From Dolichospermum compactum NIES-806 (GTDB lineage: Bacteria > Cyanobacteriota > Cyanobacteriia > Cyanobacteriales > Nostocaceae), in NCBI RefSeq assembly GCF_002368115.1, contig NZ_AP018316.1, positions 2,015,694 to 2,079,693 of the forward strand: a stretch of DNA of 64,000 bases, in the 5' to 3' direction. Shown piece by piece: positions 34,653-43,509 of the stretch; the stretch's first letter is position 1, and every line of letters starts with the position of its first letter. The position numbers and the translations under genes were made by a program. A model generated the notes under the pieces. It was given only the letters and a program-made list of their open reading frames with translations. It did not search any database and was not told the origin of the DNA.

Positions 34653-35747
34653 GTGACTTTGAGCCTGTCTGCTGCTAAATCTCATTGCCAACCGTGGCCA
34701 GGGCTGATAGAAGCCTATCGTCAATACTTGCCTGTTAGTGAAAAAACCCCTGTGGTGACTTTGCTCGAGGGTAACACACCTTTGATTCCCGTGCCAGCGA
34801 TCGCCGAACGTATTGGCAGACAGGTGAAGGTGTATGTTAAATATGATGGACTTAACCCTACTGGTAGCTTCAAAGACCGGGGGATGACAATGGCAATTTC
34901 TAAAGCAGCAGAAGCAGGTGCTAAGGCTGTGATTTGTGCCAGCACTGGTAATACTTCTGCCGCTGCCGCTGCCTATGCTAGACGGGGAGGAATGAAACCC
35001 TTTGTGCTGATTCCCGATGGCTATGTGGCCTTAGGTAAGTTGGCACAGGCGCTACTTTATGGCGCAGAGGTGTTAGCTATTAAAGGCAATTTTGACCGCG
35101 CTCTGGAAATTGTCCGGGAAGTGGCAGATAGTTATCCTATTACTTTGGTAAATTCTGTCAACCCCTACCGCTTAGAAGGACAAAAAACCGGAGCTTTTGA
35201 GGTTGTTGATGCTTTGGGTGATGCTCCCGATTGGTTATGTATTCCGGTGGGGAATGCGGGTAATATCACAGCATATTGGATGGGTTTTTGTCAATATCAT
35301 CAAGATGGTAAATGCGATCGCTTACCGAAAATGATGGGTTTTCAAGCCGCTGGCGCTGCACCTTTGGTGAATGGTCAACCGGTAGCACATCCTGAAACCA
35401 TAGCTACAGCCATTAGAATTGGGAATCCCGCTAGTTGGGATAAAGCCATTGCGGCGCAAACAGCCAGTCAGGGAAGATTCCGGTCTGTGACTGATGAGGA
35501 AATTCTCGATGCTTACCGACTTTTAGCATCATCAGAAGGGATTTTCTGTGAACCGGCTAGTGCGGCTTCTGTGGCTGGTTTGTTACAGGTAAAGGACGAA
35601 GTTCCCACTGGTGCAACGGTTGTTTGTGTCTTAACTGGTAATGGTTTGAAAGATCCAGATACGGCTATTAAACACAGTCATGCTCAATTCAAACAGGGCA
35701 TTGATGCTGATATTAAGGCTGTGGCGGCGGCGATGGGATTTGAATAA
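34653..35747 (+). CDS. thrC: Threonine synthase
   Basis: 364 residues starting at GTG 34653. Known: ThrC converts O-phosphohomoserine to threonine with pyridoxal phosphate, in the cytosol. Seen: the PLP lysine in GLNPTGSFKDRGMTMAI, the phosphate-binding loop CASTGNTSAAAAAYARRGG, and the glycine-rich PVGNAGNITAYWMGF. The C-terminal SEGIFCEPASAASVAGLL and CVLTGNGLKDPD are the usual family ends. Length is typical of the short bacterial form. Confidence 0.94.
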   Translation: MTLSLSAAKSHCQPWPGLIEAYRQYLPVSEKTPVVTLLEGNTPLIPVPAIAERIGRQVKVYVKYDGLNPTGSFKDRGMTMAISKAAEAGAKAVICASTGNTSAAAAAYARRGGMKPFVLIPDGYVALGKLAQALLYGAEVLAIKGNFDRALEIVREVADSYPITLVNSVNPYRLEGQKTGAFEVVDALGDAPDWLCIPVGNAGNITAYWMGFCQYHQDGKCDRLPKMMGFQAAGAAPLVNGQPVAHPETIATAIRIGNPASWDKAIAAQTASQGRFRSVTDEEILDAYRLLASSEGIFCEPASAASVAGLLQVKDEVPTGATVVCVLTGNGLKDPDTAIKHSHAQFKQGIDADIKAVAAAMGFE

Positions 35748-35812
35748 GTAGTCAGTCCTATATAAAAGGTGATTGTAGGCGATATTTCATTGGTTTGGCT
35801 GAACAAATCTGC

Positions 35813-35951
35813 CCGGAACTTAAGTTCCGGTCTCAAAGCTAAAGTGCGTTAAAACGCACTCTAGTTAATTCGAGATAAAAAATTATCCTTTGTATGCTGA
35901 AATAGTCGGTTTTAACCGACTTTAGCTTTTAGACAGGGAATTTATTCCCTG
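35813..35951. repeat. Four-hairpin element, copy 2
   Basis: Four palindromes, each 18 bases: CCGGAACTTAAGTTCCGG (35813-35830), AGTGCGTTAAAACGCACT (35843-35860), AGTCGGTTTTAACCGACT (35904-35921) and CAGGGAATTTATTCCCTG (35934-35951), followed by GCTGACGGG. It lies just outside the old (trailer) end of the CRISPR array. Confidence 0.75.
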
Positions 35952-35978
35952 GCTGACGGGTTTTAATCGCTGTTTCAA

Positions 35979-38206
35979 GTTTTAGTCCCCTTGCGGGGAT
36001 TATGTAGATTGAAACGCACTATTGATAGTGGCAGAATTTCAGTTCCTAACCGGTTTCAGTCCCCTTGCGGGGATTATGTAAGTTGAAACCATAGCTATTA
36101 AAAATTTACTTAACCACTATATAGTTTCAGTCCCCTTGCGGGGATTATGTAAGTTGAAACCTAATAAATCAGAACCATCAGAAGGGTATTATTTGTTTCA
36201 GTCCCCTTGCGGGGATTATGTAAGTTGAAACGAATCGAAAATTATCAAATCCGATTCGTCATCGCCGGTTTCAGTCCCCTTGCGGGGATTATGTAAGTTG
36301 AAACTCTATAGGAAGTAGTGGGAATAGTTACCAAAATATTGTTTCAGTCCCCTTGCGGGGATTATGTAAGTTGAAACCTTCTAGTGACCCTAGCCAAGCG
36401 ATAAAGTGATCGAGGTGTTTCAGTCCCCTTGCGGGGATTATGTAAGTTGAAACTTAGTTAACTTGGCGAGCGCTTGACGGAAAACTGTTTCAGTCCCCTT
36501 GCGGGGATTATGTAAGTTGAAACTCTTGCTAACTGTTTTAATTGCGCTATCCTTTGGCTTGTTTCAGTCCCCTTGCGGGGATTATGTAAGTTGAAACATC
36601 GCTTGGCTGTCATCGCTAGAAGAGGCGGATCGAGAGTTTCAGTCCCCTTGCGGGGATTATGTAAGTTGAAACGCTGATATCCCCCACAAACAGAATATGT
36701 CTTGTGATTTTGTTTCAGTCCCCTTGCGGGGATTATGTAAGTTGAAACGCAGACTAAGAGCATCCCCAAAATTAGCAATTATAGGTTTCAGTCCCCTTGC
36801 GGGGATTATGTAAGTTGAAACCCTGATTTATTAACCTATGGGAAGAGATATTTTGTTTCAGTCCCCTTGCGGGGATTATGTAAGTTGAAACTCGATTTGA
36901 CCTTTGCGAACATCGGCAAAGGACAGTTTCAGTCCCCTTGCGGGGATTATGTAAGTTGAAACCTTGTAGTAAATCATTTAGTATTTAAAAGCCAAAAATA
37001 CGTTTCAGTTCCCTTGCGGGGATTATGTAAGTTGAAACCCAAAGCTTATCTAATATACATAAGGATTTTGGGAATGTTTCAGTCCCCTTGCGGGGATTAT
37101 GTAAGTTGAAACATTGCATTTTTGAAAGTTGAATGTCGGAAACGTCGGAGTTTCAGTCCCCTTGCGGGGATTATGTAAGTTGAAACTTTTTTCTTAGATT
37201 ATAAAGCTATAGTTTCGTTAGGTTTCAGTCCCCTTGCGGGGATTATGTAAGTTGAAACACAACTTACTGCGCTTCTTATTGCTAATCTTTTGACGTTTCA
37301 GTCCCCTTGCGGGGATTATGTAAGTTGAAACCTAAAGCATTGTCTTGTAAACGGACAAATTGCAAAAGGTTTCAGTCCCCTTGCGGGGATTATGTAAGTT
37401 GAAACATAACCCAGATAAAATTAAGGAATTATCTGGAAGGGTTTCAGTCCCCTTGCGGGGATTATGTAAGTTGAAACTAAGAGCAGATATCCTAACTTGT
37501 TAGCAGATATGCTGTTTCAGTCCCCTTGCGGGGATTATGTAAGTTGAAACATGAACTGATTCATGAAGTTAGGGAAGTAGTTGGTGTTTCAGTCCCCTTG
37601 CGGGGATTATGTAAGTTGAAACATAGTTATCCGTGAGCGATACTTGACTGATTGCCTGTTTCAGTCCCCTTGCGGGGATTATGTAAGTTGAAACGATATC
37701 AATGATATTTACGTAGATATCAATGATATTGTTTCAGTCCCCTTGCGGGGATTATGTAAGTTGAAACTTCAAAATCAGAGATTAGTTAAATCTGAGAATG
37801 AGTTTCAGTCCCCTTGCGGGGATTATGTAAGTTGAAACATTGTAATGATAAAAATAGAGTGCAAAAAACGTAGGAGTTTCAGTCCCCTTGCGGGGATTAT
37901 GTAAGTTGAAACTTTGGCGATCGCTCTTAGGGAGAAATTGGTGATGTTTCAGTCCCCTTGCGGGGATTATGTAAGTTGAAACAATATGCCCGCAGAAGAA
38001 CAAGAGCGATTTGCGATCGGTTTCAGTCCCCTTGCGGGGATTATGTAAGTTGAAACATGAACTATGAAATCAAGGTAAATATTCAAATGGATATGTTTCA
38101 GTCCCCTTGCGGGGATTATGTAAGTTGAAACACTTCTTTCTGAAAACAGCTACAACAGTCTAATAGCGTGTTTCAGTCCCCTTGCGGGGATTATGTAAGT
38201 TGAAAC
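35979..38206 (-). CRISPR. CRISPR array, 31 repeats and 30 spacers, minus-strand orientation
   Basis: Repeats are 37 bases and spacers 33-39 bases. On the minus strand the repeat starts GTTTCAACTTACATAAT, continues with the hairpin CCCCGCAAGGGG and ends ACTGAAAC. That layout and the 8-base 3' end are typical of cyanobacterial type III-associated repeats, whose crRNAs carry such a 5' handle. The repeat at 35979-36015 differs at three places and marks the old end. One repeat (37002-37038) has a single change; by eye the rest are identical. This puts the leader at the right (38207 onward). No cas gene occurs anywhere in the window, so the array must use proteins from elsewhere. One spacer contains a HIP1-like GGCGATCGC, suggesting a cyanobacterial or cyanophage source. 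Confidence 0.97.
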
Positions 38207-38474
38207 CCCGCCCTCTGAAACATAGTCTGAGAACAGACTATAGACGGGATTTTGGCGGACCTCATTTAAAACCTCATTTCAGGCTTCGGGTCAACAGCCA
38301 AATCAAACTGATGAAGTGCTGAAAGTATTTAATTATCAAGGTTCTTGCGATTTGGCGGACCCCCAGGGTTTTTGACCCCGCTTTAGGTTTGCCAAAAATC
38401 GGGCTAATGTGTTCATCATATAATAATTGCTTTTTTCTGTCTAGGTAAAAAATAGTCAGCCATACAAAACTTAA
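38207..38474 (-). promoter_or_regulatory. CRISPR leader region
   Basis: It adjoins the young end of the array. On the minus strand GGTCCGCCAAA occurs twice, at 38251-38261 and 38351-38361, exactly 100 bases apart. A hairpin ATAGTCTG-AGAA-CAGACTAT (38222-38241) lies 15 bases from the first repeat. The outer part is AT-rich (TATATGATGAACAC on the minus strand) and could hold the promoter. Confidence 0.65.
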
Positions 38475-38921
38475 CTAAGGTTGAGAAAGTCCGAAAACAC
38501 GCCATTTTTCCCGACTGAGAAAAAAGCCAATGCCATTTTGATTAGTACAAGTTAAACCAGTTTTTTGGGAAACACACTTAAAACCGCCATTGTTCCAAGT
38601 CTGTCCATAAGCTAAAACAGTTTTATTCTTATCAGCGACAGTATCACTAATACACAAAATTTCTGGTCTAGCATCAGCAGGTAACAAAAAACCCCTTCCC
38701 CAATCAAACCCGCAATATCCAGAATAAGGTTGAGGCGGTTTGGGTTTCAGTGAAGAATTGATTTCACATCTTAAACTGTTTATTTCTCCTGGCATTAGCT
38801 CACAAAACATATTACCACTAGGGGATTGAAAACCCTTTGGTGCAGCAATACTGACCTGTGGCAATATTGTCACCATGCTGGTAATGACAAAGATAATTGG
38901 TTTGATCAATTGTTTGTACAT
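38475..38921 (-). CDS. Secreted small protein, DUF6636-like
   Basis: 148 residues with a clear signal peptide (IKPIIFVITSMVTILPQV, cleavage likely after SIAA). The mature part begins PKGFQSPSGNMFCELMPGEI and has several cysteines (CEL, CEIN, YCGFDWGRG, CISD, KCVS, LTCTNQNG) that may form disulfides. The F-x-S-P-S-G-N-x-x-C start and the late G-F-x-L-S-R-xxW segment resemble DUF6636. Known: this family is exported and has no assigned function. It lies next to the CRISPR leader but shows no link to CRISPR function. Confidence 0.7.
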   Translation of the reverse strand: MYKQLIKPIIFVITSMVTILPQVSIAAPKGFQSPSGNMFCELMPGEINSLRCEINSSLKPKPPQPYSGYCGFDWGRGFLLPADARPEILCISDTVADKNKTVLAYGQTWNNGGFKCVSQKTGLTCTNQNGIGFFLSREKWRVFGLSQP

Positions 38922-39111
38922 AATGTGATATTACCTGAAACGATAATTAAAAGTATATTCGCGGGATAATTGATTTACGCCTCTAGATACCTGTGCTTTG
39001 ACCTTACTTTTTTAATATGCAAAGTAGTACACAACAGCGTAAATCAACTACCTCCACTCTCAATCAGCAATCTATAAAATAGCAAAAAAGCTAGATTAAT
39101 CAGCTTCTTGA

Positions 39112-39387
39112 CTAAGAGATACTTTCATCATTCCGGGGAGAAAGAGGACAGCAATTAACATCATTCAAACAAACTTTACCCCACTGTAAAGCCCAACGTA
39201 CCAAAGCCACACGGTTATCAGTTTTCGTCTTGGTGAGAATGTTGCTAATGTGGTTATCAACTGTACGTTTACTAATTTCCAGTTTGACTGCAATTTCTTG
39301 GTTAGTTAAGCCGGTAGCCACTAAGTCTATAATTTGCAGTTCTCTGTCTGACAGACTAACACGGGTCCCAGACTCACTAGTAGCCAT
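39112..39387 (-). CDS. pedR: LuxR-type DNA-binding regulator, PedR-like
   Basis: 91 residues consisting almost only of a LuxR/GerE helix-turn-helix (LSDRELQIIDLVATGLTNQE, then EISKRTVDNHISNILTKTKT). A short tail has three cysteines (GKVCLNDVNCCPL). Known: PedR of Synechocystis is a small LuxR-type regulator without a receiver domain; it senses photosynthetic electron transport through thioredoxin acting on its cysteine. The size, absence of a receiver and tail cysteines fit that protein. The start ATG at 39387 follows a plain AT-rich leader. It could also be another orphan NarL-type regulator. Confidence 0.75.
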   Translation of the reverse strand: MATSESGTRVSLSDRELQIIDLVATGLTNQEIAVKLEISKRTVDNHISNILTKTKTDNRVALVRWALQWGKVCLNDVNCCPLSPRNDESIS

Positions 39388-39646
39388 GACTTATTATTCC
39401 TCCCTTGGTATATGTACTCAAGTCTTATTCCTCATTCTAGAAGATTCTTTCCGAGGTAGATAGTTTTAAATGTTGCTAATAATACTAATATCAAGATTTT
39501 CTTTTGATTTTAGGTTTGTAGTCCGACTTGTTACAGATAATAGGTATTGATTTTAACTAGGATGAATAAAAAAGCTTTATTCAAGTGCATACTGCGATAG
39601 TGTCAAACTAGATTTAGATTATGCCCCATCGAAAATCAAAAATGAA

Positions 39647-40624
39647 ATGAGTAATCCCTCTATTTTATGTCTTGGTGAAGTCTTATTTGACTGTTTAGCT
39701 GATCAATTGGGACTTAAGCTAGAAGAAGTGCAATCATGGACTCCCTATCCCGGAGGTGCGCCGGCGAATGTGGCTTGTGCTTTGGTAAAATTGGGAACTT
39801 CAGCCGGTTTTATAGGGGCTGTGGGTGAGGATGAACCAGGGAATGCACTGATAAAATTATTGGAAGACCTTGGTGTAGATACAACTGGTGTCCAAGGTCA
39901 TTCTACAGCGCCAACGAGACAAGTATATGTGGTTAGGGATTTGGCAGGCGATCGCACTTTTGCTGGTTTTGGTAAATATGATACCTCAGAATTTGCTGAT
40001 ACCCGCCTCGAAGCTGCAAAGTTACCAACTGCGCTCTTTAATGAAGCTGACTTTTTGGTGGTGGGAACTTTAGAACTAGCCTATCCTGAAAGTGAAAAAG
40101 CTGTTTTGCGAGCTTTGGAGTTAGCAGAACAATATGACCTGAAAATCATTCTTGATGTCAATTGGCGACCAGTATTTTGGCAAGATGAAAAAACAGCTAA
40201 GACCAAAATCCTCTCATTGGTAAAGCGATGCGACTTTCTCAAATTAACCAAAGAAGAAGCGCAATGGTTATTTGACACTACAGATCCCGGAGCAATTACT
40301 TATAGGCTCAATTCTTTGGAAGGGGTTTTGGTGACAGACGGTGAACATGGTTGTGCCTATTGTTTAGGGGAAAATGAAGGTAAAATGCCGGCGTTTTCCA
40401 TGTCTGTGGTAGATACAACCGGTGCTGGAGATAGTTTCTTGGCTGGGTTTATCCATCAATTGCAACAATTGGGGATTCACAGCCTCAAAGATGCAGATAC
40501 AGCCAAAAGGATTATCACCTATGCCAGTGCTGTGGGAGCATTAACTACTATTAAACCAGGTGCGATCGCTTCCCAACCCACTGCGGCTGAAGTTGATGCT
40601 TTTCTCGCTTCCCATCAACTTTAA
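39647..40624 (+). CDS. Fructokinase (PfkB family carbohydrate kinase)
   Basis: 325 residues. Known: PfkB-family fructokinases phosphorylate fructose at C6 using ATP, often after sucrose cleavage. Seen: the N-terminal LCLGEVLFDCLAD, the sugar-binding YPGGAPANVACALVKLG signature, and the C-terminal ATP and catalytic-base motif VVDTTGAGDSFLAGF, in which the Asp of GAGD is the base. The first residues after ATG 39647 match the family. It is convergent with the HIRAN gene, with 4 bases of overlap at the ends. Confidence 0.9.
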   Translation: MSNPSILCLGEVLFDCLADQLGLKLEEVQSWTPYPGGAPANVACALVKLGTSAGFIGAVGEDEPGNALIKLLEDLGVDTTGVQGHSTAPTRQVYVVRDLAGDRTFAGFGKYDTSEFADTRLEAAKLPTALFNEADFLVVGTLELAYPESEKAVLRALELAEQYDLKIILDVNWRPVFWQDEKTAKTKILSLVKRCDFLKLTKEEAQWLFDTTDPGAITYRLNSLEGVLVTDGEHGCAYCLGENEGKMPAFSMSVVDTTGAGDSFLAGFIHQLQQLGIHSLKDADTAKRIITYASAVGALTTIKPGAIASQPTAAEVDAFLASHQL

Positions 40625-41397
40625 GCAATAGCAACTTTAACGGGAATATCAGTGATAATTAGCTGATATTCCTGACTAGAAAATGGATGAAAATCATCAT
40701 CCCATTCCGCTGTTATATTGCACAGTAATCGTAACTGACGTGGTGCTGAAACTGGGTTAACACGCTCAACTCGTACTTTTATCGGTTTTTTATGATTATT
40801 TAGTTTAAAAACATCATCTACAATATACCGAGGACAATAACCAACAATATAATGATCTTCTGTACATAAAAGTAATGCACGATCATCATAGGGATTTTGA
40901 AATTCATTTGCTAAATACAAAATTTCTTGATTTTGTAATTGATTAATTCTTTCGGTGGCAGATGGGGGAAGATGTCGCAAACCATGAGCAAAAAAATGGA
41001 TATAGTATAAACCATTTTCATCTGGTTCTGGACAGGGAAAAACTTCATAATGATCTGTTACCTTACGTCCTCCAGAACGAGAAAGAATAGCAATTGGATC
41101 ATCTTCATTTTCAGGAATGTTGAGCCATTTAATATAATCTTTGTAATCTGGTCGAGAACTTTGCATCACTCGGTTATAAAACAATGGAAATAACTCAGTT
41201 GATGTGTAAACTTTGTTCAAATCTGGAAACGAATATACTAAATTAAAATCATATTTATCTTGAGCTTCTTTAGCTCCTTGGGTATATCCAAAAGTATACA
41301 TTTTTCCATCAAATGTTAATCTTCCTACAGGAGACCAACTGCGACTTGTTGGATCTTGCCAAGCCAAAAAAAGAGTTTTCATAGATAACAAATTCAC
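40621..41397 (-). CDS. HIRAN-domain protein with HipA-N-like front part
   Basis: 258 residues from a GTG that overlaps the stop of the kinase gene by four bases; an internal ATG at 41382 is an alternative start. The C-terminal part (about residues 150-235) reads like a HIRAN domain: EILYLANEFQNPYDDRALLL followed by YIVGYCPRYIVDDVFKL. The N-terminal 110 residues (FLAWQDPTSRSWSPVGRLTF, ELFPLFYNRVMQSSRPDY, AILSRSGG) recall the N-terminal subdomain of HipA. Known: HIRAN domains bind DNA 3' ends or DNA structures in helicases and nucleases, and HipS of HipBST is a free HipA N-subdomain that acts as antitoxin. Inference: this is the partner of the upstream kinase, possibly its inhibitor or targeting subunit. 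The HipA-N resemblance is weak. Confidence 0.7.
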   Translation of the reverse strand: MNLLSMKTLFLAWQDPTSRSWSPVGRLTFDGKMYTFGYTQGAKEAQDKYDFNLVYSFPDLNKVYTSTELFPLFYNRVMQSSRPDYKDYIKWLNIPENEDDPIAILSRSGGRKVTDHYEVFPCPEPDENGLYYIHFFAHGLRHLPPSATERINQLQNQEILYLANEFQNPYDDRALLLCTEDHYIVGYCPRYIVDDVFKLNNHKKPIKVRVERVNPVSAPRQLRLLCNITAEWDDDFHPFSSQEYQLIITDIPVKVAIA

Positions 41398-42305
41398 TGT
41401 AAATTTAGCAATTCATTTTGATTTAATTCCAGGATTTTTTGTACAAATTCGATGGCTGTCGGTGATATTCGATTATCTGGAATACACATCATAATTTTTA
41501 AAATATCATTACTGCTAATCTTTGCCAATCTATCAAGCCAAATTTTTGTAGTATTTGGATAACGACTTTTCACTTCACAAAAAACATCAAAGTTTCTGAG
41601 GCGTTGTGTATTATCAACTGGAGAATAAAATACAGAATAGCATTTTTTGGCATAGGCTTCAACACTAAAACCCTGATCTTTTGTGGTTAATCTTTGTTTT
41701 CGTTTGAAGTCAGACTCATTTCTGCCAAGGCTAGAACCATGATCATAAGTTGGTGATAAGTAAATTTGATGTTTAACACTTATAAATGCCCAGTTGTCAT
41801 GGTGTCGATCACTATTACCTATCCATGTATCTAAAAGCAAGTATCCAATAAAAGTATCAATGGCTGTATGAATGCCTTCTGGTGGTATCCATTCTATGGG
41901 CAAATTAAGCAAAGTAGCCTCAATGGCACTGAAGACATTATCAATTGTGTGTTGGGAATGATCTTTTGGATGTTGTGGATAGTCAGGTAATCTTTGAGTG
42001 AGAATTTCCCTACCAGTAATGAGAGTACCGTTTTTCCATTGTCCTTGTAAAAATGAGGGTGAAACAGTACCTTTTTCTCCCTTATATATAGCTAATTCCT
42101 GTTCAGCATGGGGCAATCCAAGTAATTTACACAATTGGGCAGCAATTTTCTCAGCCCAATCTTCTCCAGTATTTAGTCTAGCTTTCTTGAATAGACAACA
42201 ACCTAAATATGGATGACGAAACCAAAATTTTTCTTTTGTACCCAAATCCTCAATATCCTGAGAGGCATCTAGGGGAACTTCAATGATGGGAAACGGATCT
42301 GACAT
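41394..42305 (-). CDS. HipA/CtkA-like serine/threonine kinase
   Basis: 303 residues with the kinase core of the HipA superfamily but without HipA's N-terminal subdomain. Seen: a lysine pair in CCLFKKAR (residues 37-43) for ATP, the catalytic loop IGNSDRHHDNWAF (162-174, Asp166 and Asn171) and the metal-binding YDHGSSLG (187-194, Asp188). Known: HipA, HipT and CtkA phosphorylate proteins such as GltX or TrpS and act as toxins or signalling kinases. The stop overlaps the next gene, so the two are surely co-translated. An IS4-family element has inserted 34 bases upstream of the start and may have changed its promoter. No HipB-like repressor gene is adjacent. Confidence 0.82.
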   Translation of the reverse strand: MSDPFPIIEVPLDASQDIEDLGTKEKFWFRHPYLGCCLFKKARLNTGEDWAEKIAAQLCKLLGLPHAEQELAIYKGEKGTVSPSFLQGQWKNGTLITGREILTQRLPDYPQHPKDHSQHTIDNVFSAIEATLLNLPIEWIPPEGIHTAIDTFIGYLLLDTWIGNSDRHHDNWAFISVKHQIYLSPTYDHGSSLGRNESDFKRKQRLTTKDQGFSVEAYAKKCYSVFYSPVDNTQRLRNFDVFCEVKSRYPNTTKIWLDRLAKISSNDILKIMMCIPDNRISPTAIEFVQKILELNQNELLNLQ

Positions 42306-42338
42306 GACTTATCAAAACGGAAAACATATACTATGGTA

Positions 42339-43400
42339 CTAAGTACAGGACAAAAAATTGAGAGAGAGAAGAAAGTCGTCATATTTCAAATCTAAATCAG
42401 TAACAAGAGAACGCAGATAATCTAAACCGTAACGAAAAACACTTTTAGCAAAACGTCCATGTTTCTTGATTTTGATAGGTTGGTGTTGATGCAACCATTC
42501 TCCAGTCTTGACAGCCCAACACATAGCTAATGACAGTAAAGCTAAGAGCTTACTCAATCGGTTAGAATCAATAAAATGTGTAGATTCCAAGCAAAAACCA
42601 CGAGTTTTAAACATACCGAACAAAGTTTCAATCCCCCAACGACGGCCATAGTCAGCAATTATGGTTTGGGGAGAAGTATCAGAAATCACGATTAATAACT
42701 TGCCATCATCAAGACGTAAACCAGCTACATAAACTGAACGACCCCAGACCCAACGACGAGTAGATAAAACCTGAGATTCACCCGCAGCCAGATGAGCAAA
42801 AATGACGCTACCTGGAAGAGTCTTTTCTGTATCACTAATTAAATCAGTGTGACGAATCCTGATTCGGAATGGAATATTTGGTTCAAGCAGTAAATAACTT
42901 AACCATTCTGCCCCCACGAATTCTCTGTCAGCACTGATATAGTCAACTTGTGCATCTGGGAACAGTTGTCCAAATCGGTCAAGTAAATCCATTCGTTCAT
43001 CCGTGTTGGAGTTACCTTTCTTCTCCAATATCTGCCAAACTAGGGGGTAAGCGACACCATTATGTACTACTCCCAACATGAGGATATTTAACCATATTTG
43101 ACCAAAACGCCATTCAGTCCGGTCAATACTTAACACCCAAGGCTGGGGAATGTTCATGATTTTTACAATCATTTTCGCTATGACTGCATAATCTATATCA
43201 AAATCTCGGAAAAATCTTTGCAACCGTTTGTAATTGGATTCGTTTTTAGCACAGTTGCGAAAACCAGTTGCTAATTCTACCAAGTTCACTGTCTTTACTC
43301 TTAATAAAGATATTAAAAATAACGCTAAAAAGCTTAGACGCGCTCCATGCCATTCCAAATGTGGTTTTAGTGTGTCTCGTAATAGGTTAATCTGGTTCAT
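42339..43400 (-). CDS. IS4-family DDE transposase
   Basis: 353 residues from the ATG at 43400 (MNQINLLRDTLKPHL); a TTG at 43460 would add 20 unlikely residues. Seen: the first catalytic Asp region WVLSIDRTEWRFGQ, the second in VDYISADREFVG, and the Y-x-x-R-W-x-I-E element YGRRWGIETLFGMFKTRGF, which supplies the catalytic Glu in IS4 transposases. Known: these cut and paste DNA through a hairpin intermediate. The TAG stop is formed by the first three bases of the element itself (the CTA of the left inverted repeat), so the coding region reaches the very tip of the IS. No frame damage. Confidence 0.93.
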   Translation of the reverse strand: MNQINLLRDTLKPHLEWHGARLSFLALFLISLLRVKTVNLVELATGFRNCAKNESNYKRLQRFFRDFDIDYAVIAKMIVKIMNIPQPWVLSIDRTEWRFGQIWLNILMLGVVHNGVAYPLVWQILEKKGNSNTDERMDLLDRFGQLFPDAQVDYISADREFVGAEWLSYLLLEPNIPFRIRIRHTDLISDTEKTLPGSVIFAHLAAGESQVLSTRRWVWGRSVYVAGLRLDDGKLLIVISDTSPQTIIADYGRRWGIETLFGMFKTRGFCLESTHFIDSNRLSKLLALLSLAMCWAVKTGEWLHQHQPIKIKKHGRFAKSVFRYGLDYLRSLVTDLDLKYDDFLLSLNFLSCT

Positions 43401-43491
43401 AGGGGTTTCTTTGATTGTGTGGTAACTTTCTATGAAACCCTTTCTCTGTTTCCTTTGCAAGCTTTTTCTCTATTTTTTGTCCTGTACAGAG
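42339..43491 (-). mobile_element. Complete IS4-family insertion sequence with 9-bp target duplication
   Basis: 1153 bases. The ends CTAAGTACAGGACAAAAAAT and (inverted) CTCTGTACAGGACAAAAAAT form 20-bp terminal inverted repeats with two mismatches. ACTATGGTA is duplicated on both sides (42330-42338 and 43492-43500). The transposase is intact, so this looks like a recent and possibly active insertion. It sits between the kinase gene and gluconokinase without breaking either. Confidence 0.92.
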
Positions 43492-43509
43492 ACTATGGTA
43501 ATCATCCCA

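Noticed and set aside
34458..34724. 88-codon minus-strand frame
   Set aside because: It overlaps the thrC start and is made largely of dispersed hairpin-repeat sequence.
36458..38003. Minus-strand reading frames inside the CRISPR array with repeated VSTYIIPARGLK and FNLHNPRKGTE peptides
   Set aside because: They are translations of the 37-base repeat in two frames, not genes.
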